Shown: piece after piece, positions 27,049 to 35,260 of the stretch | Layout: the number at the start of each line of letters is the position of its first letter | How positions within the stretch are numbered: position 1 is the first letter of the stretch | Assembly: GCA_035999765.1 (NCBI GenBank) | Contig: CP108521.1 | Location: forward strand, 4,030,001-4,094,000 | Source: Streptomyces sp. NBC_01231 | GTDB taxonomy: Bacteria; Actinomycetota; Actinomycetes; Streptomycetales; Streptomycetaceae | DNA length: 64,000 nt | Reading direction: 5' to 3' | Program-made: the position numbers and the translations under genes | The notes under the pieces: model-generated | Database searches by the model: none | What the model saw: only the letters and a program-made list of their open reading frames with translations | Told to the model about the DNA's origin: nothing

Positions 27049-28889
27049 TGAGCTTTCTCTACCCCCGTTTGCTGGCAGAGCAGGCAAAACCACTCTTCGA
27101 GGAGTACGGGCGCCTGACCATCGCGGAGCTGACCGGTCGGGTGGCCGCCACCCACGATTCCGCGGTGTTCGTGGCAACCGGTGGCGACCGAGTCTCCCCG
27201 GTTCGGCTTCACGAACTGCGTGCAGGCGTCGTCGACCTCGCCAAGAGTGCCGGCTTCCCCGACAACTCCGATCGCGCCGGCAATGCCGACTTCGACCTGC
27301 GGCTCGCTGCTCTGTTGCACGCCGAGACGGGCATGGTGCCGGCCGAGGCGGCCTCACGGGACGTCTGGGCCTTCATGGCTCTGGTCCTGCTCCCGGACGT
27401 CGCCTTCTGGCGTTATCCTCAGCCGCCCAGAGACCGCGTCCTCGGCACAGACCTCACCCGCCACGTCTTCGGCCGGCTGTGGTGGCGAGCGCAACTCGTG
27501 CGCTCCTCCGACGTCCACGAGCCGTACGGCGCCCTCAAGATCCTCGGCGAGGCGGCGTTCGACCAGATCTACGCCCGTCGGGCCGCGCTCGGCGGAAGTC
27601 CGCACATGGTTCGAGCCATCCTCCGCGTCTGGCAAGACCTCGACCTCACGGGCCTGAACGAACGCGAGACACTGCGCGACTTCCTCAAAAGGCTGCTACG
27701 ACTTGCACCGTTCGTGCTCTTCGACGGCATCGAAGAGCGGGCTCTGGACGAAGAGCTGCACGCAGTCGCCCAGGAGTCCGTCGATGCTCAGCGCGCCGCG
27801 TCGTCGCCGCCCGTCACTGACACTGCGCAGAGTGGTCAGGACACACTCCTGATCGTGCCCCGCGAGCTGCCCCAGTCTGTGGCAGTCGGGGACAAGGCAT
27901 CAGTGACCCGCACGGCTCCGATGGAGACAGCCGAGTCGCGTCGATTCCGCTCAGTCGAGATCTGCGCCGGGGCCGGAGCGCAGGCTCTCGGTTTGGAGCG
28001 AGCCGGATTCGACCCGGTCCTGCTCATCGACAGCAAGGCCGATGCCTGCTTCACGATTGACCTGAATCGGCCCGGGTGGGACGTGATCTGCATGGACATC
28101 GCGCACTTCCGTCCGAGTCTGCGTCCAGAAACCTTGGGCGTCGACTTGGTCAGCGGTGGGCTTCCCCGCGTGAAGTCTCCTGCCACTGTCGGTCGAGCAG
28201 AGGACACCGAGGAGCGTGGCGTACTCAGGGCCGCGATCGCACTGGCACACGCCATCAAACCAAAGGCCGTGCTCTTGGAGAACGTTCCGGGCCTGGTCGA
28301 GAGCCCGGACTTCGCGGCCGACCGTTCGTGGATCGAAACCGAGCTCGGAAATGCCGGTTACAAATGGAGTTGGCGAGTCCTCAATGCCGCAGACTTCGGC
28401 GTGCCCCAAAACCGGAGCAGCGGCTTCCTGGTCGCGATGCAAGACCCGTACTTCTCCCGATTCTCGTGGCCCGAGCCGGACGAGTTGCCACCGCCGTCCG
28501 TGGGCCAGGTCCTCGGTCCTTCCATGTCCGCATGCGGGTGGCCCGGCGCGGAACGCTGGATCAAGGGCGCCGACCGCATCGCGCCGGCCCTCGTCGGCGG
28601 CTCCGACCGCAGAGGAGGTGCTGACCTCGGCCCCACCGGCACCAAGAAGGCATGGGCGGTGCTGGGCGTGAACGGCAACAGCCTTGGTGACGAACTGCCA
28701 GGGGCGGACTTCCCTGTGGACGGCCAGCCCAAGCTGACGGTCGACCAGGCCGCGTTGGTCCAAGCGATACCCCAGGAGTGGAGCTTCTTCGGTGGCAAGA
28801 CATCCAGGTATCGTCAGATTGGTCATGCTATGCCCCCACCTCTCGCTACCGCCGTCGGCGGGGCCATCTCGGCTGCCCTACGCGGCTAA
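27048..28889 (+). CDS. DUF6339-like domain fused to C5-cytosine methyltransferase with missing catalytic Cys
   Basis: A 613-residue fusion. Residues 1-250 resemble DUF6339, including FGRLWWRAQL and WQDLDLTGLNERETLRDFLKR. Residues 298-613 are a Dcm-type fold: motif I EICAGAGAQALGL, motif VI LLENVPGL (411-413 ENV), target-recognition region DLGPTGTKKAWAVLG, and motif X RQIGHAMPPPLA. Motif IV, normally PCQ, reads GGLPRVKSP with Arg374 (codon CGC, 28167-28169) in place of the nucleophilic Cys. Motif VIII QxRxR reads QNRSS. It should not methylate DNA by the known mechanism, but could bind DNA and SAM. It may partner the intact enzyme encoded next. Confidence 0.85.
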   Translation: MSFLYPRLLAEQAKPLFEEYGRLTIAELTGRVAATHDSAVFVATGGDRVSPVRLHELRAGVVDLAKSAGFPDNSDRAGNADFDLRLAALLHAETGMVPAEAASRDVWAFMALVLLPDVAFWRYPQPPRDRVLGTDLTRHVFGRLWWRAQLVRSSDVHEPYGALKILGEAAFDQIYARRAALGGSPHMVRAILRVWQDLDLTGLNERETLRDFLKRLLRLAPFVLFDGIEERALDEELHAVAQESVDAQRAASSPPVTDTAQSGQDTLLIVPRELPQSVAVGDKASVTRTAPMETAESRRFRSVEICAGAGAQALGLERAGFDPVLLIDSKADACFTIDLNRPGWDVICMDIAHFRPSLRPETLGVDLVSGGLPRVKSPATVGRAEDTEERGVLRAAIALAHAIKPKAVLLENVPGLVESPDFAADRSWIETELGNAGYKWSWRVLNAADFGVPQNRSSGFLVAMQDPYFSRFSWPEPDELPPPSVGQVLGPSMSACGWPGAERWIKGADRIAPALVGGSDRRGGADLGPTGTKKAWAVLGVNGNSLGDELPGADFPVDGQPKLTVDQAALVQAIPQEWSFFGGKTSRYRQIGHAMPPPLATAVGGAISAALRG

Positions 28890-28898
28890 GATCCCCTC

Positions 28899-30248
28899 AT
28901 GAGCACGCCCCACCCCCTCGCCCCCGAGCCCATCACCGTCCTTGATCTTTTTTCTGGATGCGGCGGCTTCACTCAGGGGTTCCACGAGTTTCGGCCGGAG
29001 AGGGTGGAAGGTGGCGGACCCGTCTTCCGCAGCGTCGCGGCAGTCGAACACGATCTCGCTGCGGCGGCCACCTATGCCGTGAACTTCGGCGACAGCAAGC
29101 TGAACAACGGGCTTCCTGCCGCCCAGGTTCACCTCGAAGACATTGAGGACTGGAAACCGGAGGAGGATGCCCTCCATGCGGAAGTAGTGGTCGGAGGACC
29201 TCCCTGTCAGGGCTTCTCGGCCCTGAACCGCCACAAAAAGGGCGCCGAACGGAACCGCCTGTGGGAGGAATACGTTCGCATCGTTGCCAGAATTCGCCCC
29301 AAGGTCTTCGTCATCGAGAATGTCGATCGCTTCCTCAAGTCGGACGAGTTCAGCAATCTGCTCAGCGAAGTGAGGGAGGGCGGCCGGTTGTCCGAATACC
29401 GTCTGATCGATCCTCCCGGCCATGAACCGGGCGAACCGGAGGAGAAGAGGCACAAGCGCTATCTCCTCAACGCAGCGGACTACGGCGCGGTCCAAGCACG
29501 CCGACGGGCGATCGTGATCGGTGTCCGGAAAGATGTCGACAAGGGTCGCACGATGAGGTACCCGTCGACGACACATGCCCGACGCCCAAGGCGAAACACG
29601 GGCATCCCGGCTCAGCAGCTCGACGGTGTCGACATGGAACCGATGTACTGGCGAGCAGTTGACAGCGTATTCGACGAGTCAAAAGTGCTAAAACTCCGAG
29701 GCACTGAACTTCCGGACGGCAAAGAATACGTTTCCGCCGTGGACGCCTTCCTTCCCGGTATTTTCACGACTGGCGACCTCCATTTCGGCCGCAATCCGGA
29801 ACCACTGTCGATGGCCAGATATCGCGCCATCCCCAAGGGCGGAAACCGCAAAGACCTGCGGAACAAGTGGTATGCGGTGGACCGGGACGGTGAAATCCGA
29901 ATCTTCGACGAGCCGAACCCTCCGGGTGTGAAGACCACGGGATACCTCTCAACCACAAGTTGGGACAATCACAACACCGGCACGGGAGATGTCATGGGCC
30001 GGCTTCGGCTGGGCGAGCCGTCGGTGACCATCCGCACCGAGTTCTTCAAGCCGGAGAAGGGCCGTTACCTCCACCCAACTGACGCTCGCCCAATCACCCA
30101 CTATGAGGCCGCCCGCATACAGGGCTTCCCGCTCGACTTCCGCTGGTGCGGCTCGAAGACCGATATCGCCCGACAAATCGGCAATGCTGTACCCATCCCG
30201 CTCGGCACTGCCATTGCCTCGGCCGTGCACGCCTACCTGCGCGGCTGA
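28899..30248 (+). CDS. DNA (cytosine-5-)-methyltransferase, intact
   Basis: A 449-residue enzyme with a complete motif set: I DLFSGCGGF (16-24), IV PPCQGFS with Cys103, VI IENV (Glu140), VIII QARRR (199-203) and X RQIGNAVP near the C-terminus. The target-recognition region lies between about 215 and 400 and does not match a specificity I know. It begins 9 bases after the pseudo-methyltransferase and has no clear ribosome site, so it is probably translated by coupling. It would protect host DNA from the upstream nuclease, or mark the DNA the system recognises. Confidence 0.92.
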   Translation: MSTPHPLAPEPITVLDLFSGCGGFTQGFHEFRPERVEGGGPVFRSVAAVEHDLAAAATYAVNFGDSKLNNGLPAAQVHLEDIEDWKPEEDALHAEVVVGGPPCQGFSALNRHKKGAERNRLWEEYVRIVARIRPKVFVIENVDRFLKSDEFSNLLSEVREGGRLSEYRLIDPPGHEPGEPEEKRHKRYLLNAADYGAVQARRRAIVIGVRKDVDKGRTMRYPSTTHARRPRRNTGIPAQQLDGVDMEPMYWRAVDSVFDESKVLKLRGTELPDGKEYVSAVDAFLPGIFTTGDLHFGRNPEPLSMARYRAIPKGGNRKDLRNKWYAVDRDGEIRIFDEPNPPGVKTTGYLSTTSWDNHNTGTGDVMGRLRLGEPSVTIRTEFFKPEKGRYLHPTDARPITHYEAARIQGFPLDFRWCGSKTDIARQIGNAVPIPLGTAIASAVHAYLRG

Positions 30249-30403
30249 CCCGGGCCACTTCCGTCCACCGATTGGGGCACTGAGGAAGGGCTCGCCGTCC
30301 GCTGCTGAGCCACCTCTTCCGAAGGCTGGGCGTGGCGGGAGATTGGCGCATGGTTCAACGCCCTTGAGCCAGTTCCCTGTTCTGGGGATTCTTCACGCAC
30401 GGA

Positions 30404-31069
30404 TCAACAGGGCAGGCCTCCGGCTTCTGCGATCTGCACCTCGAAGTGCGTCTGCGCGCGGTCCAAAATCTCCTCCGCATCGCTGCCATGTGCCCGAAGC
30501 CAGTGGAGGAAGTCGGTGATGGCGTGAATCACCGCCTCTTCAGCCAGCGCCGAACTCAGGGTGCCCGAAGTCACCTGACGAGGCAGCCTGGCAGCCGCGT
30601 AGAGGCTCAGCAGCGCCTCGGCTCGCGTGACAGCGGCTCCGCCCACGTGGCCGTTCGGCGCGACAAGCCCTGTCTCCAACTCACACCAGGTCACCTTCCG
30701 ATCGGGCCGGAGCAGGACACCCCAGCGGTCGGCAACTGCATCGACGAGAGCCATGCCCCGTCCACCCTCGGAGTCGGAGCCCGCTTCCATGAGGGTGGGC
30801 AGGGCGCGGGTGTCGGGGTCGTGGACCTCGATGCGTAGGTGGGTGCTGTTCATGGAGACCATGAGCCTGACCGGCGTGCCGGGGCCGACGTGCGTAATAA
30901 CGTTGGACACCAGCTCGCTTACACAGAGTTGAGCCACGTCGGTGACATCGTGCAATCCCCAGGCGCCCAGATGTAGACGCATGATGCGGCGCAAGGCGCC
31001 CACTTCCTCAGGTTCGGCCGTGAAGGCCAGGTCCCACGGCTTCCGAGACACACACGCTTCCTGGATCAC
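30404..31069 (-). CDS. RsbW-like ATP-binding protein (anti-sigma factor kinase type)
   Basis: A 221-residue protein with an N-terminal HATPase_c_2 domain. The N box is CVSELVSNVITH, G1 is around EVHDPD and G2 is SEGGRGMALVDAVADRWGV. A C-terminal extension of about 70 residues is unusual. Such kinases are frequent in Streptomyces next to XRE/DUF397 pairs and act in developmental or antibiotic regulation. GTG 31069 follows GAGAGGG. It is divergent from the XRE regulator across a gap with a long palindrome. Confidence 0.85.
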   Translation of the reverse strand: MIQEACVSRKPWDLAFTAEPEEVGALRRIMRLHLGAWGLHDVTDVAQLCVSELVSNVITHVGPGTPVRLMVSMNSTHLRIEVHDPDTRALPTLMEAGSDSEGGRGMALVDAVADRWGVLLRPDRKVTWCELETGLVAPNGHVGGAAVTRAEALLSLYAAARLPRQVTSGTLSSALAEEAVIHAITDFLHWLRAHGSDAEEILDRAQTHFEVQIAEAGGLPC

Positions 31070-31163
31070 GAAATCCCTCTCATTGCATGCCCACTCCAGC
31101 CGAATAGCGGAGCGTTACGCCTCCTCACGGTGAGTGGCGTGCACCCAGAGTGGCGTGAACACA

Positions 31164-31190
31164 TCCCGTTGTGCAATGTGCACGACGGGA
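31164..31190. promoter_or_regulatory. 27-bp near-perfect palindrome between RsbW-like and XRE genes
   Basis: TCCCGTTGTGCA, spacer ATG, TGCACGACGGGA. The 12-bp arms have one mismatch. It sits centrally in the divergent gap. Just before it, GAGTGGCGTG occurs twice as a direct repeat (about 31132-31166). Probable operator for the XRE regulator. Confidence 0.6.
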
Positions 31191-31265
31191 TTCCCACTTC
31201 CGAGTGATTGGCAGGTGCGCACCTTGGCGCGAGACTGAACGTCCGCTAATCCACGGAGGGTTGAG

Positions 31266-32114
31266 ATGGCTGGTTCCCCGACGGCACGCCGCCGCCGTCT
31301 CTCGATCGAGCTGAAGAAGCTCCGAGAGAACAGCACCCTGACCTGCGCACAGGTCGGCGGGGCTCTGGACTGGAGCGGCTCCAAGGTGAACCGGATGGAG
31401 ACGGGGAGCGGCCGGGTCCAACCGTCAGACATCGACGCGCTGTGCCGGTTCTACGGCACAACCGACGAGCTGCGCGACTTCCTCAAGTCCTTGGCCAGGG
31501 AGGCCAAGACGCGTGGTTGGTGGCAGGTGCACGGCTCCGGTGTGCCCGAATGGTTCAACATCTACATCGGCCTGGAGCAGGAAGCCTCCACGTTCCGCCA
31601 GTACCAGTGCGAGGTGATCCCAGGCCTCATGCAGACGGAGGCGTACATCGGTGAGCTCCACAAGACGGGAGCTCACATGTCGGCCGATGACATCGACAGG
31701 GCCGTCCATGTACGCATGGAGCGCCAGGCCATGTTGACGCGAGCTGACGCCCCGGACGCGTGGTTCATCGTGAACGAGGGCGCTCTGCACAACGTCGTGG
31801 GGGATCGGGCATTGATGCGGGAGCAACTTGAACGTGTCCTGGACACAATCGAGTTGCCGAGTGTGACCTTGCAGGTGCTCCCTTTCGACTCGGGCACCTG
31901 TCCGGCCACGGGCTCCTTCACGATGCTTGGGTTCCCTGACCAGGAAGATCCGGACCTGGTCTACCGGGACGGCATTACCGATGCCGTGTACTTGGAAGGC
32001 GAGCATCATGTTCGTGAGTACACGAGGGCGTTCGACGGCTTGCGGGCGGCGGCCCTCAGTCCTCAGCGTTCCACCCAGCTGATCAACTCCGTACTGAAGG
32101 AACACACACGGTGA
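31266..32114 (+). CDS. XRE family regulator with DUF5753 domain
   Basis: A 282-residue protein. HTH at about 12-65 (LTCAQVGGALDWSGSKVNRMETG) and DUF5753 at about 95-275 (YIGLEQEASTFRQYQCEVIPGLMQT is the usual opening). These proteins are the most common Streptomyces-specific regulators and work with DUF397 partners. GGAGGG lies 6 bases upstream of the ATG. The next gene overlaps its stop by 4 bases. Confidence 0.93.
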   Translation: MAGSPTARRRRLSIELKKLRENSTLTCAQVGGALDWSGSKVNRMETGSGRVQPSDIDALCRFYGTTDELRDFLKSLAREAKTRGWWQVHGSGVPEWFNIYIGLEQEASTFRQYQCEVIPGLMQTEAYIGELHKTGAHMSADDIDRAVHVRMERQAMLTRADAPDAWFIVNEGALHNVVGDRALMREQLERVLDTIELPSVTLQVLPFDSGTCPATGSFTMLGFPDQEDPDLVYRDGITDAVYLEGEHHVREYTRAFDGLRAAALSPQRSTQLINSVLKEHTR

Positions 32115-32338
32115 GCATTGCAGAGCCCGAGGACGTCGGTCACCCGATGTGGTTCACGTCGACGTACAGCAATGGCGCGGGAGGCGAGTGCGTCGAGTGC
32201 GCGTGGATCGGCACACGTGCGCTTGTACGCGACTCCAAGAGCGCGGGTAGCCCAGTGGTCATGGTTCGGAGTGGCGCTTGGTCCTCCTTCGTGGAGGCCC
32301 TGAGCCACGGCAGGTTGGCGCAGCACCGGTCCTCTTGA
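32111..32338 (+). CDS. DUF397 domain protein
   Basis: A 75-residue protein: WFTSTYSNGAGGECVECAW, then LVRDSKSAGSPVVMV and AWSSFVEAL, the full DUF397 pattern. It starts with GTG overlapping the XRE stop (GTGA). DUF397 proteins pair with DUF5753 regulators; some such pairs behave like toxin-antitoxin units or developmental switches. Confidence 0.92.
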   Translation: MSIAEPEDVGHPMWFTSTYSNGAGGECVECAWIGTRALVRDSKSAGSPVVMVRSGAWSSFVEALSHGRLAQHRSS

Positions 32339-32471
32339 AGGCCACGGAGTCGGAGCAGCCAGTTGCTGAGCCAGGGCGCAGGCAGCCGAGCACTCCCTTT
32401 CCGTGCTCGGCGAGAACAACTCTCCACCGGTCAGCGAGGAGCAATTATCAATACTTGCGATCGGACAGCAA

Positions 32472-33164
32472 TCAAGGCCACAGCATCTGCTTGGTCCACC
32501 CGTCGGGTGTAGGCAGGTAGACGAGCCGGGTGTGGCGGCGCTGCTTGTCGCCCTGCCAGAACTCCACCGACTCCGGGCGCACCGAGTACAGCGTCCAACC
32601 TGGCGCCACGAGGTCCGGCTCGCTCTTGAGTCGCGTGAGCGATTCCTTCACCTGCGCGTCCCTCTCGGCGAGATCCGCGAGCGGTTGCGATTGCCGGCCG
32701 AGCAGGGCTTCCGCCCGTGCCCCCTCACTGCGGCCGAGGAAGTCCGCAGCGCACAGTTCAGGGCTCTCTTGCACAACCGGTCCGCGTACCCGGACCTGGC
32801 GGGCGAGCTGTGCCCAGTAGAAGGTCAACGCCGCATAGGGGCGGGCAGCGAGGTCGCGGCCCTTGAGGCTGCTCGCGTCCGAGGCGAACTGCCAGCCCTC
32901 GGGGCTCACGTCCTTGAGGATGAGTACACGGGCGGTCGGATCACCGCCGGCGTCCGCCGTGGCCAGCGTCATGGCATGCGGCTCCTTCACCCCGGCGCTC
33001 AACGCCTTGAGCAACCACTCGATGAACAGCTCGGACGGCGTGTCCGGCGCAATCGACGGGTCGAACCCGGGAAGGTCGCCGGCGAAGACCTCAATGTCCC
33101 GCAGCGTCTGACGCAGATTGCCCGCACCGGTCACGTTCCACTCCCCCCAGTCGTGATCACTCAA
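32472..33164 (-). CDS. pdxH: Pyridoxamine 5'-phosphate oxidase family (PdxH-like)
   Basis: A 230-residue FMN-binding oxidase. ELFIEWLLKALSAGVKEPHAMTLATAD opens the split-barrel. FMN and substrate contacts appear in ARVLILKDVSPEGWQFAS and FYWAQLARQVRVRGPV, and the C-terminal dimer segment ends in RRHTRLVYLPTPDGW. The ending departs from classical PdxH (usually RLxP), so substrate preference could differ. PdxH makes pyridoxal 5'-phosphate for the salvage pathway. Confidence 0.87.
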   Translation of the reverse strand: MSDHDWGEWNVTGAGNLRQTLRDIEVFAGDLPGFDPSIAPDTPSELFIEWLLKALSAGVKEPHAMTLATADAGGDPTARVLILKDVSPEGWQFASDASSLKGRDLAARPYAALTFYWAQLARQVRVRGPVVQESPELCAADFLGRSEGARAEALLGRQSQPLADLAERDAQVKESLTRLKSEPDLVAPGWTLYSVRPESVEFWQGDKQRRHTRLVYLPTPDGWTKQMLWP

Positions 33165-33214
33165 GTCGAACTGAACCTATCAACCTGCGTAATTCACAGG
33201 CTGGTTGAGGCTGA

Positions 33215-33622
33215 TCACGCCGCTGCAGTCCCAGGGCGTTCGACAAGGTGGCCGTTTTTGAAGCGGGCTCCAGCACGGACGGCCGGCGCCTTCCACAGGC
33301 CCATCGCGCCGTCGCTGACGACCAGTTCGGGATCGCGCATGCCGCGCCCGCGGCAGTCGCGCAGCAGGTCGGCCCACGACTCGGTCGACTCGCGCAGCCC
33401 CTCGGTCAGTGCGACCAGCGCCTTGGTACCGTCCAGCCGCACCCCCATCAGCACCAGGACGCACGAGTGCGCCTGCCCGAGTCGCACCTTGAAGTGCACC
33501 CCTCCCGCCCATACGCGGCTCCTGCGGAAGCTACGGCTCTCGACCACCCGCGTCACTGCACTCGTCCAGGCCGTCCTCACCCTGTATCCGCCCTGCCCCA
33601 ACTGAAGTTCGACAGAGGTCAC
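33215..33622 (-). pseudogene. Decayed IS256-family (Mutator) transposase fragment
   Basis: The reading frame holds the catalytic-core region of IS256 transposases: VHFKVRLGQAHSCVLVLMGV, then GLRESTESWADLLRDC and VVSDGAMGLW. The first Asp of the DDE triad, normally in W(A/V)DGVHF, is Gly here (WAGGVHF). Both ends are missing. It overlaps the tautomerase gene by 4 bases. It marks past transposition at the right side of the accessory region. Confidence 0.8.
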
Positions 33623-34011
33623 TGTTGTCGTTGGAGGTACTGGGCATCGCCGTTGCCGAGCGACCAGTCCGCGTTGTCGTTTTCGGTCAGTACGACGAAC
33701 ATGTTGCGTTGTTCGGTGCCTGCGTACTCCTGGGCGAGTTCGGCGATGCGCCGGTACAGTGCCTGCTTCTGCGCGTCCGGGCGGCCGGCCCGCAGCGTGA
33801 TGGCCACGTACACGATGCCCTCATCGCGCTGCACGCCGAGATAGGTGCCGTGGCGCAGCAGGCCTTGTTCTCCGTCGTGGCCAGTCAGGATCTGGAAGTG
33901 GTCCTCGTCCGGGAAGCCCATCGTCTCGCCGAGCGCCTCGTGAACGGCCCGTCCCAGTGCCTTCAACCGCTGTACGTCGCAATGCATGGCGTCGATACGA
34001 ACGAGTGGCAT
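33619..34011 (-). CDS. Tautomerase family protein
   Basis: A 130-residue member of the 4-oxalocrotonate tautomerase superfamily. The start Met is followed by the catalytic Pro (MPLVRIDAM), which becomes the N-terminal base after Met removal. Further family features are ETMGFPDEDHFQIL and the strand IVYVAITLRAGR. GGAGGCACC precedes ATG 34011, whereas an upstream in-frame start would bury the Pro. The substrate is unknown. It lies between two IS fragments and may have arrived with them. Confidence 0.85.
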   Translation of the reverse strand: MPLVRIDAMHCDVQRLKALGRAVHEALGETMGFPDEDHFQILTGHDGEQGLLRHGTYLGVQRDEGIVYVAITLRAGRPDAQKQALYRRIAELAQEYAGTEQRNMFVVLTENDNADWSLGNGDAQYLQRQQ

Positions 34012-34109
34012 GGTGCCTCCGAGATCGATCTGCAATGTGCCTTGATCACTGTACATACCAGTAGGTACAGACGGTGACCGTGTCTCCGGCCAGAGGTCAT
34101 AGGTGTAGG

Positions 34110-34232
34110 CGGCGGATCCTGCCGGTGATCTCCCGCAAGGGCGCCCCCACCATCAAGGGCCTGGGCAGACTCCGCCATGTCGTCGAGCAGACCTTCGCCC
34201 TGCTCCACCAGTTCAAGCGCCTGGCCCCGACG
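34110..34232 (+). pseudogene. Remnant of IS5-family transposase C-terminus
   Basis: RRILPVISRKGAP, then GLGRLRHVVEQTFALLHQFKRL, parallels the final DDE segment of IS5-type transposases (GLGRxRWVVERTFAWLHxFRRL). There is no start and the frame shifts into unrelated sequence. It occupies most of the 270-base gap between the tautomerase and methyltransferase genes. Confidence 0.7.
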
Positions 34233-34281
34233 CCATTTTGGGGTGCGCCTGGGATGGCCGGTCCGCGGCCGGAGGTGTGGC

Positions 34282-35049
34282 TCATGCCTGGTGGATCGCG
34301 TACCCCAGATACGTCACCACCGGGCTGCCCTCCGGTTCGAGCACCATGTCGACCAGCTCCGGCAGCTGATCGTCGGTCAGCGTGCCGCGCCTGCGCCCGC
34401 GTGTCGCGCGCACCAGGCTGCGTACGTTGCGCGGCCTGAACGCCGAGACGTCCTTCGCGGACAGCCCCGCCCGGTCGAGGGCCGCGGCGAGCTCTGCCGG
34501 GCGGCGCAGCCGGTGTGCGGCGTAACGGCCGCGGGGCATGATGCGTGTGCCCGGGATGGCTTGGAAGGCACCGAGGTAGATGAGGCGGGACACCGGGGTG
34601 CGGTTCACCGTGTCGTAGACGAAGGCCCCGCCGGGGCGCAGCACGCGCGCCGCCTGTGCGAGGACCGCGTCCGGCCGGTCGGTGATCTCGAGGGTGTCGG
34701 CGCAGTACACGAGGTCGAAGGAGCCGTCCGGCAGGTCGAGTTCCTCTGCGGGTGTCGTCAGGTAGGTGATGCCCAGCCCGTCGTCCGCGTCCAGGGCGAG
34801 GGCCGTCGCGGCGGGGGACGGATCGGCAGCGACGACCTCGAACCCGAGCCGGGCGAGGCCGCGGGCCAGAAGGCCGCGCCCGCTGCCGACGACGAGCGCC
34901 CGGCTGTCGGCCGCCGCGAGGCTCAGCTCCGACAGCACGTGCCGCAGGTACTCCAGCCGTACGGACTGGAAGGTCAGGGCCCGGATGTGGCGGCCGTCGA
35001 CGGCCGCGGGCCCGGCCGAGTCGAGTGCAATGTGCGGGGCGGTGGGCAT
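34282..35049 (-). CDS. Class I SAM-dependent methyltransferase
   Basis: A 255-residue methyltransferase. SAM motif I is VVGSGRGLLARGLA followed by the acidic VVAADPS. Post-I and motif II segments are FDLVYCADTLE and VLRPGGAFVYDT. The layout resembles UbiG-type O-methyltransferases. Some family Gly residues are changed (GSGRG instead of GCGxG) but the fold is intact. The substrate is unknown. The 211-base gap to the next gene holds nothing I recognise. Confidence 0.87.
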   Translation of the reverse strand: MPTAPHIALDSAGPAAVDGRHIRALTFQSVRLEYLRHVLSELSLAAADSRALVVGSGRGLLARGLARLGFEVVAADPSPAATALALDADDGLGITYLTTPAEELDLPDGSFDLVYCADTLEITDRPDAVLAQAARVLRPGGAFVYDTVNRTPVSRLIYLGAFQAIPGTRIMPRGRYAAHRLRRPAELAAALDRAGLSAKDVSAFRPRNVRSLVRATRGRRRGTLTDDQLPELVDMVLEPEGSPVVTYLGYAIHQA

Positions 35050-35260
35050 GTCAGGCTCCCTCGACGCTCCGGGTCAGGTTCCCTGAGGAACGTAACATCG
35101 ACGCCCGGACGTGCTGCCCGGTTGCACACCACGCGGCGCTCAGCCGCAGTAGCGGCTTGACCGCACCCAGAGGCTTTCGTCCACGATCCACGACCGCCTG
35201 CTCACGCACCATCGCCCCCGATGCCCCGACCACCCGCGAATGGTTTGAGAAGGAGCTCCT

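Noticed and set aside
19880..30248. Assignment of the island to BREX, DISARM or Pgl
   Set aside because: None of the hallmark genes (pglZ, brxL, drmA/B, adenine methyltransferase, pglW kinase) is present. The methyltransferases are C5-type and the ATPases are Z1 and GHKL.
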